DNA of 64,000 nt. It comes from Inhella crocodyli. Its GTDB lineage: Bacteria > Pseudomonadota > Gammaproteobacteria > Burkholderiales > Burkholderiaceae_C. Shown in pieces: positions 1 to 10,494 of the stretch (the stretch's first letter is position 1; each line of letters begins with the position of its first letter). Below the pieces are notes generated by a model, which worked only from the letters and a program-made list of their open reading frames with translations, was not told the DNA's origin and ran no database searches. The stretch covers positions 1 through 64,000 of the forward strand of contig NZ_SACM01000005.1 in the NCBI RefSeq assembly GCF_004004565.1, in the 5' to 3' direction. Made by a program: the position numbers and the translations under genes.

Positions 1-99
1 TGCCAGCCACTCGCTTCAGCGAGCTGCTCATCAGCAGCGGAGCCCGCCATCATAGGACATACCCGAAGAACTTTGCAAGCACTTCCTGCAAAAAAGTTC

Positions 100-132
100 A
101 AAAGCCCTCCCGCTCAGAGCGAAAGGGGTTTT
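100..132 (-). terminator. Hairpin terminator after the liv-type binding protein gene
   Basis: An AAAAGCCC / GGGGTTTT stem with one mismatch encloses the perfect CGCTC-A-GAGCG stem. Read on the minus strand the hairpin is followed by a T-rich stretch (TTTT, then TTTTTT a few bases on), as expected of an intrinsic terminator. It lies about 40 nt downstream of the binding-protein stop codon and closes the long minus-strand run. The T-tract on the other strand is short, so it may act weakly in both directions. Bases 1-99 show nothing else recognisable. Confidence 0.7.
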
Positions 133-169
133 AAATCAAGGAGTTACGCCTTGCCGGGTGCCGCCGCAC

Positions 170-1324
170 TCACTTGCCGTAGTCGGCAACGACCTTCCAA
201 CGCCCTTCTTGCAGTTGCGACAGACGCGACGCATTGCTGCCCAAGCGTTTGGTGGCGGTGAAGCTCGACGGCGCGGAGCCAAAGATGTCGGCCGGGTAGT
301 TCATGCCGTCCATGGCTTTGCCAAAGGACTCGGTATTGAGATTCGGGCCCGCCTTTTCAGCTGCACGGACGAGCGCATCAATGATGATGTAGCCGTAAGC
401 GGAAAAGACCGTCGGGTCTTCATTGAACTTGGTCTTGTACTTGTTGGCCCAGAAGCGGATGGGCTGGCTCGCTTCGTCCAAGTACGGGTGCTGGGTCGTC
501 ATGGCGGCGTAGAAGCCGTCCATGGCCTTCCCGCCAAGGCGGGGGATCAAGTCGGTGTATGCCCCGCTGGTGCCCAAGAAGGTCGGATTGAAGCCCGTCT
601 TGCGGCTTTCGCCGATTGTTCCGATGGTCTCCCGGATGAGGGTCCCCATGACAACCATGTCGCAGTTGGCCGCCTTGAGCTTGGCCACTTGGGACGAGAA
701 CTCCGTCGCCCCACGCTTGAAGCTGGTCTTCTCTGCGATTTCGACGCCCATGGCCTTGGTGGCCGCTTCCGTGCCTTTCAAGATTTCCTGGCCAAAGTCG
801 TCGTCCTGGTAGTGCACACAAACCTTTTTGCTGCCCTTTTCTTTGGCCAGCCTGGGCAACATCACACGCACCTGCTCGTAGTAGGGCACCGCGAAGGAGT
901 ACTTGAGCTTGTGGAAGGGCTCGTACATCTCCCGAGCCGCGGTGAGGGGCATGAAGTTGATGACGTTCTTCTCGAACTGAATCGGCATCGCCGCCAAGTT
1001 GTGGGCGGTGCCGATGTGGCCGGCCATGATGAAGATCTTGTCTTGGTTGACCAGCTTCTGGGCCGCCAGCACCGCCTTGCGAGGGTCGTAGCCCGAGTCT
1101 TCGACTTTCAAGACCATGCGCCGGCCGTGGATGCCGCCTTGCTCGTTCAGTTCGTCCACACGAAGCTGCATGCCGTTGCGCGCCTGCTTGCCATAACCGG
1201 CCAAGGGGCCGGACAAATCCTGAATCGTGCCCACCACGATCTCTGTCTTGCTAACACCTTGCGCCTGGGCGCCTGCCGCGGCGGAGGCAACAGCCAGCAG
1301 GGCGGGAATCAACACACGTTTCAT
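170..1324 (-). CDS. Branched-chain amino acid-type ABC transporter substrate-binding protein (LivK-like)
   Basis: This is a periplasmic solute-binding protein of the Leu/Ile/Val (HAAT) ABC class, 384 aa, normal for the family. Residues 1 to about 21 form a Sec signal peptide (MKRVLIPALLAVASAAAGAQA). The mature part shows family features such as DLSGPLAGYGKQARNGMQL near the N-terminus. It is the last gene of the run livH-livM-livG-livF-ligase-binding protein and starts 27 nt after the ligase stop. The ligand cannot be read from sequence. An acyl-CoA ligase next door suggests a carboxylic or aromatic acid rather than an amino acid, which is inference. No lipobox is present, so it is a soluble periplasmic protein. 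Confidence 0.9.
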   Translation of the reverse strand: MKRVLIPALLAVASAAAGAQAQGVSKTEIVVGTIQDLSGPLAGYGKQARNGMQLRVDELNEQGGIHGRRMVLKVEDSGYDPRKAVLAAQKLVNQDKIFIMAGHIGTAHNLAAMPIQFEKNVINFMPLTAAREMYEPFHKLKYSFAVPYYEQVRVMLPRLAKEKGSKKVCVHYQDDDFGQEILKGTEAATKAMGVEIAEKTSFKRGATEFSSQVAKLKAANCDMVVMGTLIRETIGTIGESRKTGFNPTFLGTSGAYTDLIPRLGGKAMDGFYAAMTTQHPYLDEASQPIRFWANKYKTKFNEDPTVFSAYGYIIIDALVRAAEKAGPNLNTESFGKAMDGMNYPADIFGSAPSSFTATKRLGSNASRLSQLQEGRWKVVADYGK

Positions 1325-1351
1325 GAAGGGTCTCCTGGTTGATGGGGCTCG

Positions 1352-3201
<1,850 letters not shown>

Positions 3202-3205
<4 letters not shown>

Positions 3206-3972
3206 TGCCAACTCTTCTTGCGTTTCCAGCGACGCTCGCCACGGGCGCCGGCGTCGTGCTGCAGGCCCAAGTAAAACTCTTGGATGTCGGCCCGCTCGCG
3301 CAGGACGGCACAGGCGCCCTCCACCACGATGCGCCCGTTCTCCAAGATGAAGCCCAGGTCGGCCACGCCCAAGGCCAGGTGGGCGTTTTGCTCCACGATC
3401 AAGAGCGTGGTGCCTCTCTCGCGATTGATTCGCAGCACGATGTCAAAGATCTCCTGCGTGAGCTTTGGGCTCAGACCCAAGCTGGGCTCGTCCAGCAGGA
3501 TCATCTTGGGGGCCGCCATCAAGGCCCGGGCGATGGCCAGCATTTGCTGCTGCCCCCCGCTGAGCAGCCCTGCGTCCTGGGTCGCACGCTCTCGCAAGAT
3601 GGGAAAGTAGCCTTGCACCACCTCCAGGTCGCGGGCGACGCCGTCACGATCGGTTCGGGTGTAAGCCCCCATCAAAAGGTTGTCTCGCACGCTCAGCAAG
3701 GGAAACACCTCGCGACCCTCGGGCACCTGGACCAGCCCCATGCGAACGATGTGGGACGGGTCTCGACCCGTGATGTCTTGCTCGCCAAAGCGCACGCTGC
3801 CCCGCTTCGGATCGATGATGCCGCTCAGGGTCTTCAGCAGCGTCGTTTTGCCGGCGCCATTGGGCCCCAAAACGGTGGCGATGCGCCCCTCGGGCACCGC
3901 CAAGCTCACGCCCCGCACGGCCTTGACCGGGCCATAGGCGCTCTCCAAGTTGGCGACTTCGAGCAAGTTCAA
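3202..3972 (-). CDS. livF: Branched-chain amino acid-type ABC transporter ATP-binding protein (LivF)
   Basis: This cytoplasmic ATPase subunit of a HAAT ABC importer is 256 aa. The Walker A motif GPNGAGKTT is at residues 36-44, the signature LSGGQQQ is mid-protein, and Walker B/D-loop reads MILLDEPSLGL. I chose TTG at 3972 because it overlaps the livG stop as TTGA and puts the start directly before the conserved LLEVANLESAYG. The frame is open further upstream, but that extension is antisense-like arginine/alanine text with no family match. The last residues (RGERRWKRKKSWQ) form a basic tail longer than is typical. It pairs with LivG to energise LivHM. Confidence 0.92.
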
Positions 3973-4745
3973 GGTGCCACCCCCGTGCCCAAATAGGCCT
4001 CGATGACCCGGGGGTCGCGCTGCACCTCTGAGGCTGTGCCCAGCGCCAACACCTCGCCTTGGTTCATCGCCAGCACGCGGTCGCTGACCCGGGACACCAG
4101 GCTCATGTCGTGCTCCACCATCAGCACTGTCACGCCCAGAAGGCGCTTGATGTCGTCGATCCAATAGGCCAAGTCGCGGGTCTCGTCCACGTTCAAGCCG
4201 CTGCTGGGCTCGTCCAGCAGCAACAACTTGGGCCCGATGCACAAAGCGCGGGCCAACTCCACCACCTTTCGCACCCCATACGGCAAGCCAGCCACCAGGG
4301 TGTCACGGTGGTGCTGCAGGTTGAGGAAATCGATCACCTCCTCCACCTTGCGCCGCGCCTCGCGTTCGTTTTGCCGCACGCTCGGCAAAAACAAGGCCTC
4401 CCGCCAGAGCGAACGGGGCATGTGAACGTGCCGCCCGATCAGGAGGTTCTGCAGCACGCTCGCGTACTCGAACAGCTCGATGTTCTGGAAGGTGCGGGCA
4501 ATGCCCATCCGCGCAATAGCGTGCGCCGGCTTTGCCGACAGCAACTCGCCCTCGAAGCGGATCTCGCCGCTGCTGGGGTCGTACAGACGGCTGATGAGGT
4601 TGAAGACCGTGGTCTTGCCCGCCCCATTCGGGCCAATGAGCGTGAACACCTCACCCCGCTGCACATCGAAGGACACGCGGTTCACGGCCTTGACGCCGCC
4701 AAAGTGGCGGCTGAGGTCGCGCACGGACAGCAGCACGTCGCTCAT
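3969..4745 (-). CDS. livG: Branched-chain amino acid-type ABC transporter ATP-binding protein (LivG)
   Basis: This is the second ATPase of the importer, 258 aa. It shows Walker A GPNGAGKTT, the LivG-typical insertion rich in NIELFEYASVLQNLLIGRH, and Walker B LLLLDEPSSGL. ATG at 4745 overlaps the livM stop as ATGA, which fixes the start; the longer open frame upstream lies wholly over livM and is not coding. The stop overlaps the TTG of livF. It forms the nucleotide-binding heterodimer with LivF on the cytoplasmic face of LivHM. Confidence 0.93.
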   Translation of the reverse strand: MSDVLLSVRDLSRHFGGVKAVNRVSFDVQRGEVFTLIGPNGAGKTTVFNLISRLYDPSSGEIRFEGELLSAKPAHAIARMGIARTFQNIELFEYASVLQNLLIGRHVHMPRSLWREALFLPSVRQNEREARRKVEEVIDFLNLQHHRDTLVAGLPYGVRKVVELARALCIGPKLLLLDEPSSGLNVDETRDLAYWIDDIKRLLGVTVLMVEHDMSLVSRVSDRVLAMNQGEVLALGTASEVQRDPRVIEAYLGTGVAP

Positions 4746-5818
4746 CGCAGGCGCTCCGACTTCTGGTAGCTCTTCTGGCGCTTGAACAGTCCGCGCCGGT
4801 AGAAGGGGAACAACTGCAGCCAGGTCCTCACCTTCAACCAACGCCCGTAGAGGCCCCGGGGTTCGAACAGCACGATGGCCACCAGCACCAGCCCGTAGAC
4901 CAACTGCTGCAGGCCGGGAGCCTGCCCGATGGCCGGCGGCAGGTAATCCTTGACCACCGCAATGCCCTGCGGCGCCGCCACCAAGAAGAGCGCCCCCAGG
5001 AAGGCACCGTGCACCGAACCCAGGCCACCGATGGTGACCAGCAGGAGCAAATCGATGCTTTGCACAATGCCGAACTGCTCCGGGGTCAGGTACGTGAACT
5101 TGTGGGCGTACAAGGCCCCGCCCACCCCCGTGAAGAACGCACTGATGGCAAAGGCCAAGGTTTTGGTGCGTGCCAGGTGGATGCCCATGCACTGGGCCGA
5201 CACCTCGGAGTCCCGAACCGCAACGAAGGCGCGCCCAGTGGGCGAGCGCAACAAGTTCAGCACCACCAGGGTGCTCAGCACGGCCACGGTCAAGCACAAG
5301 AAGTAAAAGCCCGTGTCGCTGTCGATCGTCCAGCCCCAGGCCTGGGGCTTCTTGACCATCAAGCCGGTGTTGCCGCCGGTCACGGACTCCCAGCGGGCGA
5401 TGCCCTCTTCCACGATGAAGCCAAAGGCGAGCGTGGCGATGGCCAGGTAGATGCCCTTGACACGCAGGGCCGGCAGGCCTACCACCACGCCAACGGCCGC
5501 GGCCAAACCGCCAGCCACCGGGATGCTGATGAAGAAGGGCCAACCCGCCGCCGTGAGCAGAGCCTGCGTGTAGGCCCCCACTCCCAAGAAGGCCCCGTGG
5601 CCCATGGAGAACAAACCCGTGTAACCGGCCAGCACCATCAGCCCCAGGCCGACAGTGCCGTAGATCAGCACCACGCTCAGCTGCGCAAGCGGATAACTTT
5701 CCAGCCACCAAGGGGCCGCCAACAGCGCGAGCAGCAACAGGCCGTACCAGAAGGCCTGGCCGCGATGTTCGATCAGGTTGATGTCTTGGTCGTACGAGGT
5801 CTTGAACAGGAAACGCAT
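4742..5818 (-). CDS. livM: Branched-chain amino acid-type ABC transporter permease (LivM)
   Basis: This inner-membrane permease is 358 aa with multiple hydrophobic segments (for example LLLLALLAAPWWLESYPLAQLSVVLIYGTVGLGL). It carries the LivM-type loop sequence VRDSEVSAQCMGI that contacts the ATPases. The N-terminus has an extra cytoplasmic stretch (FKTSYDQDINLIEHRGQAFWYG) common in this subfamily. The C-terminus (KRQKSYQKSERLR) is basic. It starts 13 nt after the livH stop and overlaps livG by ATGA, so translation is probably coupled. Confidence 0.93.
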   Translation of the reverse strand: MRFLFKTSYDQDINLIEHRGQAFWYGLLLLALLAAPWWLESYPLAQLSVVLIYGTVGLGLMVLAGYTGLFSMGHGAFLGVGAYTQALLTAAGWPFFISIPVAGGLAAAVGVVVGLPALRVKGIYLAIATLAFGFIVEEGIARWESVTGGNTGLMVKKPQAWGWTIDSDTGFYFLCLTVAVLSTLVVLNLLRSPTGRAFVAVRDSEVSAQCMGIHLARTKTLAFAISAFFTGVGGALYAHKFTYLTPEQFGIVQSIDLLLLVTIGGLGSVHGAFLGALFLVAAPQGIAVVKDYLPPAIGQAPGLQQLVYGLVLVAIVLFEPRGLYGRWLKVRTWLQLFPFYRRGLFKRQKSYQKSERLR

Positions 5819-5831
5819 GGTGACCGACCCC

Positions 5832-6707
5832 TCAGACCTTCTTGCTGAGGCGTTCGCCGAACAGGCCGTGGGGACGGACCATGAGCATTACCAGCACCAG
5901 CACGTAGGCGCTGATGTCCTTGAAGCCCTCGGGCAGGAAGAAGCCCGACATCGACTCGACCACGCCGATGATCACGCCCCCAACTATGGCCCCTGGCAAG
6001 CTGCCAAAGCCACCGATCACTGCCGCAGGGAAGGCCTTCAGGCCGATCAAGCCCATGTTGGCGTGCACGAAGGTGATGGGCGCCAGCAGCACCGCGGCGA
6101 TGGCGGCCACCGCCGCGGCCAGGGCCCAGACGTAGCCGTTCAATCGACGCACCGGGATGCCCATGTAGTAGGCCGCCAATTGGTTTTGAGACACAGCTTG
6201 CATGGCAATGCCCACGCGCGAGAAGCGGAACAGCGCGTACAACAGTGCGCACAGCAAGAGCGTGGCGGCGATGACGATGAGTTGCTCTGCCCCCACCGTC
6301 ACCCCACCCCCCAATTCCACCGGACCGCCGTACGGCAGCTTCAGGGCATGGGTGTCGGTGCCGATGTTGGGCAGCATGGTGATGGCACCTCGCGCGATGT
6401 AGCCCAGGCCCAAGGTCAGCATCACGATGGCGAAGGCCGGCTGGCCGAGCACAGGGCGGATGAAGGTCCGCTCGAGGCCCCAGCCCATCGCGCCCATGCC
6501 GGCAATGGCGAGGGGCAAGGCCACGGCCAGCGGCAGCCCCATCACGTTGAGCAGCATCAAGGCGGCAAAGCCGCCGACCATCATCACGTCGCCCTGGGCG
6601 AAGCTCACGGTCTCGGTGGCCTTGTAGATCAGCACGAAGCCAAGCGCGATCAGGCCGTAAATGCAGCCTTGCGCCACGCCCGAAAGCAAGATTTGAAGAA
6701 TCGCCAT
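5832..6707 (-). CDS. livH: Branched-chain amino acid-type ABC transporter permease (LivH)
   Basis: This inner-membrane permease is 291 aa and is the partner of LivM. The start region MAILQILLSGVAQGCIYGLIALGFVLIYKATETVSFAQGDVMM is typical of LivH: the GLIALG and NFAQGD-like motifs are both present. ATG at 6707 overlaps the tctA stop as TGATG, so I reject the longer open frame that runs back over tctA. The EAA-like loop GIAMQAVSQNQLAAYYMGIPV is visible. It is the first Liv gene of the cluster and is directly coupled to the upstream tripartite tricarboxylate transporter gene. Confidence 0.93.
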   Translation of the reverse strand: MAILQILLSGVAQGCIYGLIALGFVLIYKATETVSFAQGDVMMVGGFAALMLLNVMGLPLAVALPLAIAGMGAMGWGLERTFIRPVLGQPAFAIVMLTLGLGYIARGAITMLPNIGTDTHALKLPYGGPVELGGGVTVGAEQLIVIAATLLLCALLYALFRFSRVGIAMQAVSQNQLAAYYMGIPVRRLNGYVWALAAAVAAIAAVLLAPITFVHANMGLIGLKAFPAAVIGGFGSLPGAIVGGVIIGVVESMSGFFLPEGFKDISAYVLVLVMLMVRPHGLFGERLSKKV

Positions 6708-8209
6708 CAGTCCTCGCCCTGAAAGGCTTCCGCTCGCCTGGCGCGGATGCTCGGCAGCATCACCACCAAGAGCAGCAGCACCGCCGCCACCAACAAACCG
6801 GCCGATACCGGTCGCGAAACGAAAGTGCTCCAGTCTCCATGCGCGATGCGCAGCGCGCGCCTGAGGTTTTCCTCCATCAGGGGCCCCAAGATGAAGCCCA
6901 GCAGCAGCGGCGCTGGCTCGCACTGCAGCTTGTGGAATGCATAGCCGGCCAGCGCGAAGCCCGCGGTCAGGGCCACGTCGAAGGTGTTGCCGTTGATGGA
7001 GAACGCCCCGATGCAGCAAAACACCACGATGGCAGGAAACAGCAGCGGGTACGGAATGCGCAGCAGCCGGATCCAGATGCCGATCAAGGGCAGGTTCAGC
7101 ACCACCAGCATCAAGTTGCCCACCCACATGCTGGCGATGAGGCCCCAGAACACGGCAGGGTTGTCGGTCATCACCTGGGGGCCCGGCGTGATGCCCTTGA
7201 TCGTCATGGCCCCGGCCATCAGCGCCATGACGGCATTGGGCGGGATGCCCAGCACCAGCATGGGGATGAAGCTGGTTTGCGCCCCGGCGTTGTTGGCACT
7301 TTCCGGCGCGGCCACGCCCTCGATCGCGCCCTGCCCGAAGCGGCTGGGATCGGCCGCAAGTTTCTTCTCCAAGGTGTACGAGGCGAAGGCCGCCAACAGC
7401 GCGCCATTGCCTGGCAGCACGCCCAGCACCGACCCCAGGGTCGTGCCTCGCAGCACCGCCGGGAAGGCTTGCCGCAGGTCCTGCCGGCTGGGCAGCAGGC
7501 CGCCCACGCGGTCGGTGAACACCTCGCGGTGCTCGGCCGGTCGGCCCAAGTTGGCAATGATTTCGCCGAAGCCAAACAAGCCCATGGCAATGACGACGAA
7601 GCCAATGCCGTCGCTCAGTTCAGGCCGCCCAAAGTCGAATCGCGGAACGCCGCTGATGACGTCCGTGCTGACCTGCCCCAACAGCACCCCCAGCACGATC
7701 ATGCACAAGGCCTTGAGCGTGGAACCCGAAGCCAAGACCACCGCCAGGATGAGCCCGAGCACCATCAAGGCGAAGTACTCGGCCGCACCGAACAGGAAGG
7801 CCAGTTGCACCAAGGGCGGTGAAAACAGGGCAATGACCAAGGTGCTGACGCAGCCGGCAAAAAAGGACCCGAGTGCAGCAATCCCAAGCGCCGTGCCCGC
7901 CCTGCCCTGGCGCGCCATCTGGTAGCCGTCCAGGGCCGTGACCACCGAATTGGCCTCGCCTGGCACGTTCAGCAAGATGGCCGTGGTGGAACCGCCGTAC
8001 TGGGCGCCGTAGTAAATGCCCGCCAGCATGATCAGCGCCGGTGTCGCGTCCAAACCGTACACGGTGGGCATCAGCATGGCCATCGTGGCCACCGGGCCGA
8101 TGCCGGGCAGCACACCGATCAAGGTGCCCAGGGCCACGCCGACGAAGGCATAACCCAGGTTCTGCAGGCTCAGCGCCGTGGAAAAGCCCAGCAGGAGGTT
8201 GTCGAGCAA
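6707..8209 (-). CDS. tctA: Tripartite tricarboxylate transporter permease, TctA family
   Basis: This is the large membrane subunit of a TTT-family secondary transporter, 500 aa and about 11-12 hydrophobic helices. The family hallmark region GVLPGIGPVATMAMLMP, followed by GIYYGAQYGGSTTAILLNVPGE, is near residues 32-85. The first codon is TTG at 8209, three bases after the tctB stop. TctA normally works with TctB and a periplasmic TctC. No TctC is encoded nearby, so it may use a binding protein from elsewhere or the Liv-type one at the end of the operon; the latter is inference. The protein looks full length and undamaged. Confidence 0.92.
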   Translation of the reverse strand: MLDNLLLGFSTALSLQNLGYAFVGVALGTLIGVLPGIGPVATMAMLMPTVYGLDATPALIMLAGIYYGAQYGGSTTAILLNVPGEANSVVTALDGYQMARQGRAGTALGIAALGSFFAGCVSTLVIALFSPPLVQLAFLFGAAEYFALMVLGLILAVVLASGSTLKALCMIVLGVLLGQVSTDVISGVPRFDFGRPELSDGIGFVVIAMGLFGFGEIIANLGRPAEHREVFTDRVGGLLPSRQDLRQAFPAVLRGTTLGSVLGVLPGNGALLAAFASYTLEKKLAADPSRFGQGAIEGVAAPESANNAGAQTSFIPMLVLGIPPNAVMALMAGAMTIKGITPGPQVMTDNPAVFWGLIASMWVGNLMLVVLNLPLIGIWIRLLRIPYPLLFPAIVVFCCIGAFSINGNTFDVALTAGFALAGYAFHKLQCEPAPLLLGFILGPLMEENLRRALRIAHGDWSTFVSRPVSAGLLVAAVLLLLVVMLPSIRARRAEAFQGED

Positions 8210-8212
8210 GGA

Positions 8213-8686
8213 TCAGCCCCCCCAGTGGTGGAATGGCAGGGGCCACAAAGGCAGGTTCAAGCGCAGGCCGCCCACGAACACCGCCGTGCAGAACCCGGCC
8301 ATGACCAGGGCCAACAGCAGCGCTGGGCGCCAGCGCGCCTCCGGCGTGGCGAACGACACGCCAAAGGTCGCGATGGCCACGGTCAGGGGCAGGCCCAACC
8401 GCGGCAAGGCAGCCGCGAAGAAGGCGATCGCCCCCACCACGGCCAACAAGGGCCGCCACGCGATGCGACCGATGGGCTCCCGCCCGTCGGTTTCGACCGT
8501 CAGCGCCCGGAACACCAGGAAGCCCCCCAGCAGGGCCAACAGCAGGCCCAAGCCGAAGGGGAAGTAGCCGGGCCCCGGATTGCGACCGTTGCCGAAGCCA
8601 TAACCCAGAGCCCCCCAGGCGAAGGCCCCGCCGGTCAGCATGAAGAGCAACCCCGCGACGAAATCTCTCTCGCTCTTGGGTCGCAT
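8213..8686 (-). CDS. tctB: Tripartite tricarboxylate transporter small subunit, TctB family
   Basis: This 157-aa integral membrane protein has four hydrophobic segments and the TctB pattern at the N-terminus (DFVAGLLFMLTGGAFAWGALGYGFGNGRNPGPGYFPFGLGLLL), where the GPGYFP stretch is family-typical. It begins three nucleotides after the stop of the GspE-type ATPase gene and ends three nucleotides before tctA. TctB subunits are thought to stabilise or modulate TctA. The length is normal. Confidence 0.85.
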   Translation of the reverse strand: MRPKSERDFVAGLLFMLTGGAFAWGALGYGFGNGRNPGPGYFPFGLGLLLALLGGFLVFRALTVETDGREPIGRIAWRPLLAVVGAIAFFAAALPRLGLPLTVAIATFGVSFATPEARWRPALLLALVMAGFCTAVFVGGLRLNLPLWPLPFHHWGG

Positions 8687-8689
8687 CGC

Positions 8690-10483
8690 TCAGACTTCCC
8701 AGTTCGGCGTGTTGCGCAGCACTTCTTCCAGCGTGGTCTGCCCTTCGGCCACCTTGCGCACGCCCGCCAAGCGCAGGCTGCGCAGCCCTTGCTGCATCGC
8801 CGTGCGCCGCAGCGCCGCCAAGCTGGTTTCGTTGCTCAGCTGTTGGCGCAGCGGCTCGTCCAAGGTCAGCAGTTCGTACAAGCCCGCCCGGCCACGGTAG
8901 CCGGTGTGGCGGCACTCCAGGCAGCCCACGGGCTTGTAGGCGCCCTTGACCGTTTGCAAGCGCCAGGGCTTGGCGGTTTCGCTGAGCACCTCGGGGGTCA
9001 TGCGCTCGTCGGGGGCCTTGCAGTGCGGGCACAGGGTGCGCACCAGGCGCTGGGCCAGCACCCCGATCAGGGTGGCGCCGATCAGGTAACGCGGCACGCC
9101 CAGGTCCACGAGCCGGGTGACGGCCGACACCGAGTCGTTGGTGTGCAGGGTGGAGAACACCAGGTGCCCCGTCAGGGCGGCCTGCACCGCCATCTCGGCG
9201 GTTTCCAGGTCGCGGATTTCACCCACCATGATGATGTCGGGGTCTTGGCGCATCAGCGCTCGCACCCCCTCGGCGAAGCCGAACTCCAGCTGCGGCTGCA
9301 CCTGGGTTTGGTTGAACGAGGGCTCGATCATTTCGATCGGGTCCTCGATGGTGCAGAGGTTCACGTCCTCCGTGGCCAGGCGCTTGAGCGTGCTGTACAG
9401 CGTGGTCGTCTTGCCCGAACCGGTGGGGCCGGTCACCAGGATGATGCCGTTGGGCTGCCCGATGAGTTGCTGCCAGCGATCGGTGTCGTGCCGGCCGAAA
9501 CCGAGCTGGTCCAAAGTCTTGAGCGCGTTGTCGGGGTCGAAGATGCGCATGACCAGCTTCTCACCGAAAGCGGTGGGCAAGGTGGCCAGGCGCATTTCCA
9601 CTTCTTCGCCGGCGGGGTTGCGCGTCTTGATGCGGCCGTCCAGCGGGCGGCGCTTTTCCACCACGTCCATGCGGCCCAGCAGCTTGATGCGCGCCACCAT
9701 GGCGGCCATCACGGGCACGGGCAACTGGTACACGGGGTGCAGCACGCCGTCGATGCGGAAACGGATCACGCCCATCTCGCGCCGCGGCTCCAAGTGGATG
9801 TCGCTGGCGCGCTGGTCGAAGGCGTACTGCCAAAGCCAATCCACCACCTGGACCACGCCCTGGTCGTTGGCGTCGAGCTGCTTGTTGCTCTTGCCCAGCT
9901 CCACCAGCTGTTCAAAGCTGGCCTGGGCCCCGCTCTCGCTCGTCTTCGCCGCCGCCTTGACCGACTTGGCCAGCGTGAAGAACTCGGTGATGTAGCGGGT
10001 GATGTCCAGCGGGCTGGCCACCACCAGCTTGACCGTCTTGCGGCTGTGGCTCTCGATTTGCGTCACCCACTCGGTGTCGTGGGGCTCGCAGGTGGCGATG
10101 GTCACGTCGGTGAGGCCCACTGCCACCGGCAGGCAACGGTGCTTTTCGGCGTAAGCGCCGCTCATCACCTCCGCCACGCGGCCGACGTCCACCTTCAGCG
10201 GGTCGATGCGCAGGTAGGGCAGCCGGACGTGGCCCGCCAGCCATTCGGTGAGCAACTCAATGTCCAGCACCTTGCCGTCGCTCTGCCGTGGCAGGCCGGC
10301 GCGCCCCAGGCGCACCAGCGGGTGCAAGGTGGTGTCACCGGCCCCGAACCGGGCCTCGGTGGCGGCGGCCGTCTCGGCGCTGACCAGGCCGTCGGCCTTC
10401 ATGGCGCGCAGCAGCTCGCGCCATTCCAGGCGGTGCGGGGCAGCGGCAGGGGATCGGGCGGAGCGGGACGTCGTGGCAGCCAT
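8690..10483 (-). CDS. GspE/PilB-family secretion or pilus assembly ATPase
   Basis: This cytoplasmic hexameric ATPase homologue of type II secretion and type IV pilus extension motors is 597 aa. An N-terminal MshEN/GSPII_E-like region covers about residues 40-180. Walker A GPTGSGKTT is at about 352-360, Walker B DPDIIMVGEIRD at about 415-426, then the His-box FSTLHTNDS. The zinc tetracysteine is CPHC and CLEC near 485-530, which is typical of GspE/PilB. I chose ATG at 10483; a TTG at 10498 would overlap the upstream stop as TTGA and is a fair alternative. No pilin, secretin or inner-membrane platform gene lies in the window, so the machine it serves is unknown. Confidence 0.88.
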   Translation of the reverse strand: MAATTSRSARSPAAAPHRLEWRELLRAMKADGLVSAETAAATEARFGAGDTTLHPLVRLGRAGLPRQSDGKVLDIELLTEWLAGHVRLPYLRIDPLKVDVGRVAEVMSGAYAEKHRCLPVAVGLTDVTIATCEPHDTEWVTQIESHSRKTVKLVVASPLDITRYITEFFTLAKSVKAAAKTSESGAQASFEQLVELGKSNKQLDANDQGVVQVVDWLWQYAFDQRASDIHLEPRREMGVIRFRIDGVLHPVYQLPVPVMAAMVARIKLLGRMDVVEKRRPLDGRIKTRNPAGEEVEMRLATLPTAFGEKLVMRIFDPDNALKTLDQLGFGRHDTDRWQQLIGQPNGIILVTGPTGSGKTTTLYSTLKRLATEDVNLCTIEDPIEMIEPSFNQTQVQPQLEFGFAEGVRALMRQDPDIIMVGEIRDLETAEMAVQAALTGHLVFSTLHTNDSVSAVTRLVDLGVPRYLIGATLIGVLAQRLVRTLCPHCKAPDERMTPEVLSETAKPWRLQTVKGAYKPVGCLECRHTGYRGRAGLYELLTLDEPLRQQLSNETSLAALRRTAMQQGLRSLRLAGVRKVAEGQTTLEEVLRNTPNWEV

Positions 10484-10494
10484 GCAGGAAGCGA

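Noticed and set aside
4743-5711. Long N-terminal extension of LivG over livM
   Set aside because: The frame is open but the ATGA overlap with the livM stop and the conserved MSDVLLSVRDLS start fix the gene at 4745.
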